A DNA stretch of 64,000 nucleotides, taken from positions 66,098,322 through 66,162,321 of the forward strand of contig CM055100.1 in NCBI GenBank assembly GCA_029204225.1, in the 5' to 3' direction. Below, in pieces: positions 20,183 to 30,721 of the stretch; position 1 is the stretch's first letter, and each line of letters starts with the position of its first letter. Origin of the DNA: Diphasiastrum complanatum (lineage: Eukaryota; Streptophyta; Lycopodiopsida; Lycopodiales; Lycopodiaceae). The translations under genes were made by a program, and so were the position numbers. Under the pieces are notes generated by a model, which saw nothing but the letters and a program-made list of their open reading frames with translations, was not told the DNA's origin and did no database searches.

Positions 20183-22322
20183 TAGATCTCCAGTTTCTGC
20201 CACTAGGTCCTGGCAAGTTTCATGTGCCTAGTGGTTTTATCTGTGTGAAAGAAATTGAGCTATAAAATTTTGTAAAGTATTTGCGTCTTCAATTTGTGAA
20301 GGTTGTACTCGTTTGAAATTCTAGGGCAGCTGTGATTATTGAGGTGACATATTAATTTCATGTACAGCTTCCATACGTCAAGCATCGATTGGTGATGTGT
20401 ACTGAGAAGTTATTCCTGTGTATACACAAGTTGTTCAGATTGTGAATTTGTAATAATAAGACAGCCCAAAGTGTGCAATACTTATTATTTGTAATCTGAT
20501 CAAGAAATTATTATCAAATTCCCAACATGTGATCTACAATTTTCCCTGAATGTTTATCATGTTTGGAGGTTTCACAGTGACGTTATCTGGAAGCTTGCCT
20601 GTCCAGCAAGCACTTTCAGTGTATGTTTTGAGCTTTGATGCTCGGTGGAATTTTATGTGGCATCTTGTACATTTTGCCTCTCAAGTTTGAAAGGGATGCT
20701 AATATTACTTCTGTGAGCACCTGAACAATTGATTAGCAGAACTATTTAAGGTTGTATGGACTAACAGGTGACCATTAACTGAACCTTGGAGTGTTAGCCA
20801 GCTTAAGCATGCAAAGTGGATCAAGAAAATTTTTCACTAGTGTCTAGTAGGTTATGTATACAGAGCTCGGTTGGCTAGTTCCATGAGGCCACGCTGGCAG
20901 TGAGTGAATGAGAATGACAACATATTTTAGACAGGGTTTTAGCAAAGACTTTATTGTGTTGCTGAGTGATTAATTTGCTTGATGTGAAGAACCTAGTATA
21001 TAATCTGAACCTTGAAGCTGAATAAGAGTGTGATATTTTTTGCTTATTGATGAGGTAGTTATTGTGCTGTGTGGCACTTATTTTGTCTTTGCAAGATGGT
21101 TTTAGGAGACTTGACACTAAATCTACACTAGACAATGTTGAACCTAGAGTTGGATAAAGTGTTACACCTGCATAGCATTTGCTATGTTGAGCATAGTGAA
21201 TCATCTAACTGCAGCGATGATTGCTATGCTCAGCATAGCAATTGAAGATTTCGCTAAGCTAATAACAACAAATTACAATGAAGCTTTATGTTTTAAAGAG
21301 CAAATTTTATAGAATTTACTAATTTCTTCTAAAAATATTAATGAGTTTTTAGTATTATCATTATTATTAACTTTTTTGAATATTTCGATGTTAAAAAAGA
21401 TTTTAACAAAATTTAAATTAAGTGACAACGGTATTTCAATATTTGTAGTTCTTTTCTTGTCAAGTTTTAAAGTCTCAAAATGTCTCAAAAGGTAATTTTT
21501 AAGTTTGGTGGCAAGTTGAAAGGGTTGCAAACAAAAGACAACACAAAGAACATATACTATTTTAAAAGAGGCATTAGTAAAAGCAAATTAATAGGGTTGT
21601 TTATCTAGGTTGCACAAAAAACTAGAAAAGTTGATATAGAGAGATAAAAACTACTAGCTCTCGAATAGAGAGAGAATGTGTAATGAAGAAACAAGTCCAA
21701 AATGTGCTTTACTCTCAAAAAGATTGTTTGTACAATGGGAGCACACCTCCATATAGTGGTGGCTCGAGTTCTAGCATGAGGAAATGCTCAAATTTGATTG
21801 GAATCCATGATTCCACCTCTCATAATGATTGGACCTCAAGATTGGAACCTCTCTTCATGATTGGACCACATAGCTTGCACCCCTCAATTTGATTGGCCGA
21901 GTCATTTGCACCTCTGTGTGAAAAATTGTCAAAAATTGGCAAATCTAGCTTGATAAAAAACCATGTAGTATAATGTAGATTTTGTACATAAGTGGATTTC
22001 ATGCATGTGAGGCCAAGATGGCACGTGGAAATCCACTCCTAATGTAGGTCCATAGGGTTGGTCATGTCATTTTGGTAGTGATTCCTAGTTTATAGGACCT
22101 AAATCCTAGATTTAAGGTGAAAATTGACCAACTAGCTATCTACCAAGCATGACTCTAGGAAATAGACTAGTGTTTCATTTTAGGGCAAAAAGGCTGAGTT
22201 AACTTCCTTATTACGTGCTGGAAATCCATCTAACTTTTGAATTTTCAATCTCTACTTGAAATATTTCATATTTATTTTTCTTTATCATTGTCTCTACAAT
22301 TACATGTGCACTCAAAGACAAT
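20183..22322. other. BSL 3' flank and intergenic DNA
   Basis: The first several hundred bases are presumably the BSL 3' untranslated region. The rest is AT-rich with no gene recognised. A 21-bp odd palindrome (ttgctatgct c agcatagcaa) lies at 21221-21241, with a weaker relative near 21178-21196. Confidence 0.5.

Positions 22323-22386
<64 letters not shown>
22323..22386. repeat. (CT)n microsatellite
   Basis: About 62 bp of pure CT dinucleotides. Confidence 0.95.
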
Positions 22387-22388
<2 letters not shown>

Positions 22389-22439
22389 CGTGAAGATCTT
22401 CTAGAGCCTATTGCATGCCCAAAAGGATGATTGTGAAGC

Positions 22440-22640
22440 CAAACCACCCAACCAACTGGAAATTGAGATTCAAACCCTAATCAATTTCACCCTTGAGCCA
22501 TGTTGACTGAATACACAAGAGGAGAGGATCCTGGCAATTGGAACTAAAAAATAGGTGAGGTAGATGGGCAAGTTGCTATAAGTATATATAAGCCCCAATG
22601 GCTTAGGAATATTCCTTATAGGATGCCAATTATCAATCAA
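22440..22640. repeat. Direct repeat, left copy, beside copia fragment
   Basis: Aligns imperfectly with 24485-24670. Shared landmarks include gagccatgttgactgaatac (gccaaggtgactgaatac in the other copy) followed by agaggagaggatcctggc. It abuts the end of the copia RNase H region, so it may be a 3' LTR fragment. Confidence 0.55.
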
Positions 22641-22644
22641 TCAA

Positions 22645-24480
22645 CTAGTTTGTAGATAACATAGTCTTGCTTATTAACCCAAGGGTTGATCTTAACTTTA
22701 AAAATGCATCTCTTTGAAGTGGTTTATTGAGGATATTAGCAACACATCCACTACTTGCCACATGCTCCAAAGATACCTCCTTAAAATGATGAGCGATCTC
22801 AATATGCTTTGACCTTGCATGGAAGATTGGGTTTGTTGCAAGGTGTTGGGATGAAATGTTGTCATTATAAATGATTGGAAAAACATCTAAACTCATGACC
22901 TTCAGCTCCATTAGTAGCCTTTTGATCCAAAGAAGCTCCTTTGTTGTTGTGAGAGCTTTATATGCGGCCTCGATAGAAGAAAATGAGATAGTTTCTTGTT
23001 TTTTTGACAACCAAGAAACAATCTCACCACCAATAAATCTTGCATAGGCACTTGTGGACTTTCTATTCCTCTTACCACTTGCAAATTGGAGTCACTAAAG
23101 GCATGCAAATCAATTATATCCCCTCTATAGAGAATTCCATGATCTAGAGTGCCCGAGAGGTATCTCAAGATCCTTTTTGCACTTTTCCAATGTATGACCA
23201 ATAAATCTTGCATATATTGACTTAGCCTACATACACTAAACCATAAATTAGGTCTATTAATGGTAATCCACATAAATGAGCCTATAAGTTGCCTATAAAG
23301 AGTGATGTCCATGAAGGATCCTTCGTTACCTTTACTGAGCACTTTTACATCTTGCTCCATTGGTGTTTCTACATGCTTGCAATCTTGCATCTTAAATCTA
23401 TTGAACAAACTTTGAGTGTACTTAGATTGAGTAATGAAGATTAAATCTGAACCTTAAGCACTTCTATGCCCAATATGACATAAGTTGGCCAAGGTCTACG
23501 ATCTTAAACTCTAGAGATAAATCTTTCTTGGTTTTCTCTATGCCATCAATGTTACGATCACTAAGTATGATGTCATCTACATAAATCAACAAAAGTACAA
23601 TGCCATTTACACCAAACTTGATGCTTGCTTCAAGCCATACAAGCTCCTTTAATGAAGATGACACATTTTACCTTCCATCTTGAGCTTGATGAAGCCTTGG
23701 GGCTGCTCCATGAAGATGTCCTCCTCCAAATAACCATCAAGGAATGCATTAGAACATCCATTTGTAAAAGCATCCAACCAAAATGTGAAGCAAGTGCTAG
23801 GATTAACCTTATGGTGACCATCTCGGGCACAAGTGCAAATGTTTCTTCATACTCTATGCCCCTCTCTCGAGCATATTGTTTGGCAACTAACCTTGCCTGC
23901 CTACTTACACTTCCATCCAATTTGAGTTTTAGCTTGAAAACCCATATACATCCAATCACATTCTTTCCTAGAGGTTTATCAACAAGGATCCATGTGCCAT
24001 TTTCCATCAAATCATTGTATTCATCTAACATTGCTTGGAACCACTCTTTGGAGCTTAATGCATCTTCTACACATGAAGGTTCTTCAAAAATTGAAATGAG
24101 TGCAAAGGATGAGGATGGATTACCCTCAACTTGCTTACCCTTGTCTTGACATGTGAGCCTCATTGGCTCCATTCTTGCCCTTGATGACCTCCTTGGAGTG
24201 ATTGGTACACTTGACTCTTGATCCTCCTCAAGATCAAGATTATCTTGATCCTCGGCCATCTCTCTCTCTTGCTAGATGATTTGGTTGATCCCTCAACAAG
24301 CTTATGCATCTTACTCTCATCAAATATGACATCTCTAGAAACCAAAAACTTGTTTGAAGATGGAATGTATACCTTGTATCCTTTGCTTGCATTGCCATAC
24401 CTGAGCATGATCCCTTTGATTGATGATGGATTCTCCTTGGTCCTTGTCTCCAAAGGTGTACACACATAGAAAATGCATCC
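22645..24480 (-). pseudogene. Ty1/copia fragment: integrase tail, RT, RNase H
   Basis: Truncated copia polyprotein on the minus strand, in several frames. 24465-24160 is the region between integrase and RT (KGYKVYIPSSNKFLVSRDVIFDE). 24259-23630 begins the RT (WVFKLKLKLDGSVSRQARLVAK). 23664-23464 has the active site (LLLIYVDDIILSDRN). 23408-22911 is the RT end (CKHVETPMEQDV, YRQLIGSFMWIT). 23010-22645 is the RNase H (AYKALTTTKELLWIKRLL and HARSKHIEIAHHF). Gag, protease and the integrase core are absent. Frameshifts separate the pieces, so it is inactive. Confidence 0.85.
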
Positions 24481-24484
24481 GAAT

Positions 24485-24690
24485 ACCCATGAAATGGCTA
24501 GTCAATACCCTAACCACTTCACCCCCAAGCCAAGGTGACTGAATACAAGAGAGGAGGGGATCCTGGCTTCTAAAATCAGAAAAGACAATGAGGAGATGAG
24601 CGAGTTCCACTAGGTTATATATTCTCCAAGAACTAGAGAATATTTCCTCTAGGATCCCTCCATTCCTATCAAAAGCAATTGGCCTCCTAT
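24485..24690. repeat. Direct repeat, right copy, beside copia fragment
   Basis: Imperfect counterpart of 22440-22640 in the same orientation, joined directly to the 5' broken end of the copia fragment. A deletion between an internal site and an LTR would explain this arrangement. Confidence 0.5.
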
Positions 24691-24911
24691 TCTTGCACAA
24701 AGGCTGTCAAACACCATGAAAAGCCTCCATAGGTGCAATTGGAGTACCTGGGCCCTCATAAGATTATCAATTACATTACCGGCCAAGCCCTGAATGATGT
24801 GGCATAACTAACAATCTTAGACACTGGAGTATTGGTGGCTATCCATGTCAGAAATTATGTTGAATCCCACATACTAGACATGGAAGAAGCATTCTTCCCT
24901 CCTTGAACTAC
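24691..24911. other. Unassigned
   Basis: Sequence between the copia-linked repeat and the gypsy fragment. No coding match and no clear repeat are seen. Confidence 0.4.
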
Positions 24912-25193
24912 TTATGTCCATATAAGTTGATCGAGTTCATATGCTAAAGAACCATTTTTTCTTATAATCTGAAATGGTCCACAATATTTGGTAGACAAAT
25001 TATAATGCTTACCCATACTCATGGTTTTAGAATCTTTTAAGATTCTAAGAAATACCATGTCATCAACTTTAAAATCTCTAGGAGACGGCATAGTGCTTAG
25101 TTCTATCCTGAGCACTACGTACAGTATCACGTGCCACTTGCAACATTTCTTGCATATCATGTAGGAAATCTGCAACTTTATGGATCTTAACAA
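24912..25193 (-). pseudogene. Gypsy integrase C-terminal fragment
   Basis: The minus strand encodes FKVDDMVFLR, then LSTKYCGPFQIIRKNGSLAYEL. This is the typical region after the gypsy integrase core. The upstream part looks frameshifted. No other part of this element is present nearby. Confidence 0.7.
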
Positions 25194-25202
25194 ACTTTCT
25201 CG

Positions 25203-26442
25203 TCAATTCTTAGGCTCTTCGTCATGGGAGTCCGACCCGCTGCAAGTTTGGGTGGCTTCAATAGACAACTCTTTCAACTCAACCAACTCTTCTTCGATTA
25301 GTGCCTTCGCATCTTCGAGCGGTTGCAGGGACTCGACTCGAAATTTATCAAGCATCTGGCCTTGGATGAAAAGATAAAATAATTTTGAACTTCCACATAG
25401 AGCCATGCTAGCTACTAATGCGAAAGGCTTGCGTAGGAATGACTCAACTAGTGGGAAATGTCGAAAAGGACTTATTGAAGTAATGACATGAATTAGAGGA
25501 TTAGAAAGGTAGTAGAGAAATCGAGGCATGAGCCAAAAGAGAATATGTAAAAGCTTCACACCGCCACCAAGGAAGTAGACTCTTTGAAGGAAATCAATAA
25601 GGTGATTGAGGCCAAGTCTGCAAATTATCAGACTACTATTAATTCTTTAAAACAACAACTGCTGGATGCCAATAAGCACAATGTCGCTCTCCAGAAACAT
25701 TTGTAGGAGGAGCGAGTGATACGAATAAAGGTAGAAACTGCACTTGCCTTGTGCAACAATGCAAGCTCTATCACAATAGACCTCTCAAAACTGAACGATT
25801 TCGGTCGATCAGCTTGGTGTTGTCTGATTCGAGCAAATCAATTTTCTCATAAGACTCATTGAGAGAGTCTTGAAACTTCCACTCTGCTTCTATCAGGTCC
25901 AAGATATTCCTCTGATTGTATCAATCAAATTCATATATACCAGCCACTAAATTCTTGGCTTTGCTGGTCATGGATGTAAACTATCGAGGCTAGTTGTCAA
26001 GTTCATCATCATCTTCATCAGTTGCCCCAGTGTCTTCTACTGCAGCTGCTCGAGCCTTGGCTGAAGTGTCGGATGGAGTTTCATCTTCATCTGAGGTGCT
26101 TGAATTCTTCTGCTTCTGTGAGGTTGAAGCAGAGGCTGGCTTTGTTGATTCAGCAGCTACAGGTTCATCCATATCCATGGCAATGGCAGTGGCAGTGTCA
26201 ACGTCCATCGCAGTTATAGGTGCTACTAGGATTGGTGGCGCAAGTGCTGCTATGGTGGTTGTGGTAGGCATGGTCAGAAGACTGGATAGGTCGACTGGTG
26301 TTAGGGGCAACAGTCTTCCCATCAACGAACATTTCTCCTGATCGCTTAAAACTCCAAAATGCTCACACAGATGCGAGACTGTTGGCTGATTTTGACGAAT
26401 TCCCAAGATACTCGGATAGAGCAACTCAAGAGCACCTCTCAC
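25203..26442 (-). pseudogene. Broken coiled-coil, gag-like gene
   Basis: Minus-strand pieces with protein-like composition. 26442-25990 has an N-terminal helical part (LCEHFGVLSDQEKCSLMGRL) and an acidic Ser/Thr/Ala-rich tail. About 25950-25790 reads EAEWKFQDSLNESYEKIDLL, a coiled coil. 25559-25203 ends with ALIEEELVELKELSIEATQT and an acidic C-terminus. The middle part, about 25545-25740, instead reads as a coiled coil on the plus strand (KEINKVIEAKSANYQTTINS), suggesting a local inversion. I do not recognise the family. Such genes are often gag-like parts of plant retroelements. Confidence 0.4.
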
Positions 26443-27384
26443 CTTAGACCGAGGAGGTCTCTGAGGAGACGAGACGAATGAAGATTGAGAGCTGAGTACG
26501 AGAGCCGATGAATACTAGTTAGTAATGACAAGCCAGAACTATGTAAGCCTCATGGTGAATCTCAAAAGATGGAATGACCATGTAGGAATTAGTATTTCTA
26601 GGCAAATGTAATAAATGCAAGTAGACCCCTCTTAAAGAAAGTAGAGTGAGCCACCTTTTGATGGTGACCTCTTGTGGAGAGCATTATTCCACTTGTAATT
26701 TGTGAAATGTGGAAACTCCACTAGGATGCCACCTAAGGAGCTCTCTTGCTTATTTAGGAGACTCCCTCTTTGTGAAGAGCAGCTTTTTGTGTATTGTATC
26801 TACTCCATGCTAAAATGAGAAGAGCCTTCACGAGTTTGGTGCATCCATTGAGCTCCTTGATCATGCTTGTTTCTTGAGTGATGCAATCATGATCTTGCCC
26901 TTCTCTCCTTTGTGTGTGGTTGTGGATTGTAGAGTGGATTAGATTTGTTGCTTTTCTAGAGTGCACTAGTTTTCATTTCTTGTTTGTGGATTAATGTAGG
27001 AATCAGCATTCAAGTAAACTAAATAGGCTAGAAATGTGGCATAAATCTTGCATATCCTCCAACATTCTAGTTCTTGATGTTCTTGGGATGTCCAAGAATC
27101 AAAAGACTGGTTGGTTTCTTGATTCTTGGACTTCCAAAATGTTGTAGATTAGTTCTTGTTTTTTGTTTTGTCAATTTATACAAGTATAGTAGTGCTTAGG
27201 ATCTCATGGCTTGCATCTCTGTTTGAATGTGAGTGCTTTCAAGAGAGAGCGACCCTGAGTGTCCTCTGATAGGCAAGACATAATGCTACAACGTCAATCC
27301 GTCCATTCTGCCTGGTTTGGGCATTATAATATCAAGAACACATCTAATTAATGCCATGAAGCCTGATAACAGGAAGAAATAGTT
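26443..27384. other. Unassigned, with one hairpin
   Basis: No gene is recognised. A 13-bp perfect stem (gtccaagaatcaa at 27090-27102, mirror at 27119-27131) encloses a 16-base loop. Confidence 0.5.
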
Positions 27385-28204
27385 CTAAAGAAGTAAAGAA
27401 TTAGCCAATAGATCCTTTGGAGCAGGGGATCTATAAACAGAGACAAGTGCTCCGACTGCCGAAAATTTCTCGTGTTTGATCCATCTCAAAACTGCCTTGT
27501 ATGCAATGATGCCAAAGCATACAGGATTGTCGGCTAAAGCGTCTAATAAATACCCAAAATTCTGTACCGAAATGGTAGCATTTGCATCCATCAAAAAGAT
27601 AACTTGATTGGCGTATTTACAAAACATTTTGAATGTGACATCCTCGATCATAGAAATTTTGTAGCCCTTTGTAGGTACGAAGCAGTTGCTCAGAAAATAT
27701 TTATCTTCCTCCACAACATCTCTGTTCGTAGAAATGACTTTACCATCAAGTGGCAAACCCAGAGCTGTGGAGAATACTTCCTCCGAGACAGTTAAAAAAC
27801 TTGCCTCGTACATGAATCTTAAAATCAACATCAGATACTGAGTATATGGAATTCATGAACTCAGCACTGATTTCAGAAAGGATGATTGATGGTTCCAGTT
27901 TCAAGCTTCCCAACCTGCATTGATCCAGAATGGACTGGATTGATGCCAGTCGGATTCCTGCGCGTGCTTTCCAGTTGATAGAAGAGCTGGATCCAGAAGC
28001 CATTTTGTCGAATAAATGACGAAACAATGCTGTATTAATTTTATGAACGTAGATCAGTAGTGACAGACTACACTCTGGAGGACTGTAGGAGTGATTCAGC
28101 TGGCAGTGTCCAGCGATCGCATCTGAACTCCATTCGAGCTGAGGAGAGTCGTGACTGATTCGCCTTCGCAAAACTTTCGTGAATCCGACAAATTCATCAG
28201 CCAT
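27385..28204 (-). pseudogene. Frameshifted unknown protein, retroelement-like
   Basis: Two overlapping minus-strand frames appear to be one protein. 28204-27746 supplies the N-terminal part (INWKARAGIRLASIQSIL, SAEFMNSIYSVSDVDFKIHV). After a frame change near 27800, 27831-27385 continues with FLTVSEEVFSTALGLPLDGK and a long conserved-looking segment. The pattern of a folded domain followed by a GLPLDG loop resembles N-terminal proteins of plant retroelements, but I cannot name the family. It may belong with the broken gene at 25203-26442, on the same strand. Confidence 0.4.
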
Positions 28205-28995
28205 AACACATCCCCAACAACAAGTTTGTTGTTTAATGAGATGAGTTGTAACAAGCTATAGAGATTACAATTCATATATGAGAAATTTATATATCATAAT
28301 AAGTGAAGCTATTTGCTTCACCATATTAGAGTAAGATAATGGAAGTGTTCTATCTTTTTTTTTTGAATTTCTAATAAATAGATTACTTGTGCCTACATTC
28401 ATCTTGTTCAAAAATTTTGTTATCACAATTTGTTGCATTATACTGAAGTAGTTGAAATATCCAAACATGTCTGAGTTTTATCATTCAATCCTTAGATTTT
28501 TGCAATTTTGAATGATAATTTGTCGTAGCTCAATCATAGATGTATGTCTGATAGTGTTTCTACATTGTCTACATTCGCATCAGAATCAAATATTTATTCG
28601 ACATCATTATCACATAGTTTCAACATGATATCAAAGCTTGGTACCTAATCAGATCAAACTCATATGTTTGAGTGGCTCTAGAATCCGTTAGTTGTCGTAG
28701 GAATGTTCCAGTTCTGATTTTTATCAAAACCAGTACTACTCAACATTTGTTCATAATATTTGGACATTGCATTTGATCTTGTTATTACAAGGCTTGTTTT
28801 CTCATGAAATCTTCATCTTCAAATTCTATTGAAAAGTTAGATGAAATAATTACCATTTGTGAAAATTCAAAATGAGGGTTCGCCTACAAGCATAACCTCT
28901 TACAAATCTAGCTAAGATTGTTGAAGGACGAATGTCTTTAGAAAAAGGAGAAAAAAGAGCAGATAAGAGACTACATTTATCATTATATCTTAAGA
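28205..28995. other. Unassigned AT-rich DNA
   Basis: No gene or repeat is recognised in this stretch. Confidence 0.5.
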
Positions 28996-29221
28996 ACTCT
29001 CATATATGCAATGGTTTGTACCAAACCAGATATAGCATTTGCAGTCAGCTCTATAAGCTAGTACATGGTTAATCTTGATATGATCCATTGGAAGGCTCTT
29101 ATGAGAGTCATGAGATATATTCGGGCAACAAATGACCAATGCATCTGCTATAGAGGAGTTGATAATGAAAAACTCCACATAGTAAGTGGATATACAGATG
29201 CAAGCTGGGAAGTATTGGATT
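28996..29221 (+). pseudogene. Ty1/copia RT-RNase H junction fragment
   Basis: The plus strand encodes LIYAMVCTKPDIAFAVSSIS, a TAG, then YMVNLDMIHWKALMRVMRYI and SGYTDASW. This is the conserved copia segment between RT and RNase H. Both ends are lost. It is unrelated in orientation to the copia fragment at 22645-24480. Confidence 0.8.
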
Positions 29222-29448
29222 AATTCAAATAGTCGATGGGGAGTGTAGCGGGTATTTTCTATCCACCTTCAACCCTAGATCCAAGCACAATCAAGCATCA
29301 AAGACTGAAGTAGATCTTTAACTGTCACGCAAAGATTCATTCCCATGAGAGCAATAACATAGTTCAAATTCAAGCACATGATTATCATTAAACAATTAAC
29401 ACTACAATCCATTAACACTAATCCAACCAAAGATCAAGCTTACTGCTT

Positions 29449-29578
<130 letters not shown>

Positions 29579-29896
29579 ATAAAAAATCTAACAAAATCAA
29601 TTCCAACAATTATCAAATCCAATAAACATGAAAATCCAAATTAAACATGAGAGATAGAGCAAGAAAGAAGAGCAAGAACATCTGATGTCAATTCAATAGA
29701 GGTTCAATCTTCTTTATTGAAATGAGCATGTAAAATGAATCACAAAGTACCAATATATATATAGTGAATTTTAGGGCTTTGGGCTCAAATCCTAGTGGCC
29801 AATTTCTACCTCTCTTATTGTTTAAAATCTAAAATTTGAAATCTGAGGGGAACCCCTTTTTATTCACTAACTTGAATATTAAGCCTTACAACATTT

Positions 29897-30707
29897 CTTG
29901 CTGGAATGTTGTCATGGCTCTCGCCTTGGCATGCTAGCGCCCCAGAGGCTAGGGTCGGTCACACACTTGAAATGTAACCTTCTCAGATTTATCAATAAAG
30001 TGGGATTTTCTTCAAACTGACTCTGATTACCTTCTGGGTTTCAGTGTTCGGTAAAAGCGCCAGTTCTAAGTTCGCTTTCAAAATTTTTAACTTGGCACAT
30101 AGCTGAGGGTCGTATCCCGGGACGCCAGCGGTATGCCGTCGGGACCATTCGGTCCGTGGCGCCAGTGATATGCTGTCGGGACCATTTGGTCCAGGAACTG
30201 GTTGTTTCCATATCTGTCGCGGCTTGTGGTTTTGAGTGTTCCTTGCATGAACGTGAATGGGTTAAGCTCTTGGGGAACGGGCTCTAACCTGTCGGCTGAG
30301 TTGGATGGCTTGCTTGGGTGGATGTTACCTGTTTATGGCTGTCCAGTCTGGCGTGGCGCCATGTTGGCTTCCAGCGCTCGTGACGAAGCTTTCAGTTGGT
30401 TAAGTCTGATGTAAGTCAGACTGCTTGCTTGGAATGGATGTTACTCGTTTGTAACGAAGCTTCGAGTTGGCTAAGTTTGATGTATGTCGGGCGGCTTGCT
30501 TGGAGAGAAGTCACCCACATCGGGACCCCCGATCTGGCATGGCGCCAGGATGGATCTCAATGTTGGTCTTCGGAACTTCAAGTTGGTTAAGTCTGATCGT
30601 TGTTGGCGAGTTGGCTGCTTGTATGTCAAGTGAGTTTGGATGGCAAGAGTTGAAGGCTGGGAAGCTAAGTCGTGGTTCCCGGCTCCCTTTGGGATGCATG
30701 CGCTACA
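29897..30707 (+). repeat. LTR A (5' truncated)
   Basis: Matches the last two thirds of the 1.2-kb LTR, from cttgctggaatgttgtcatgg to gcgctaca. It includes the probable polyadenylation signal aataaa in tatcaataaagtggg at about 29991-30005. Confidence 0.85.
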
Positions 30708-30709
30708 TG

Positions 30710-30721
30710 TGGTATCAGAGC
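30710..30721 (+). other. Primer-binding site of element 1
   Basis: tggtatcagagc, complementary to the initiator-methionine tRNA 3' end, two bases after the LTR end. Confidence 0.9.
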
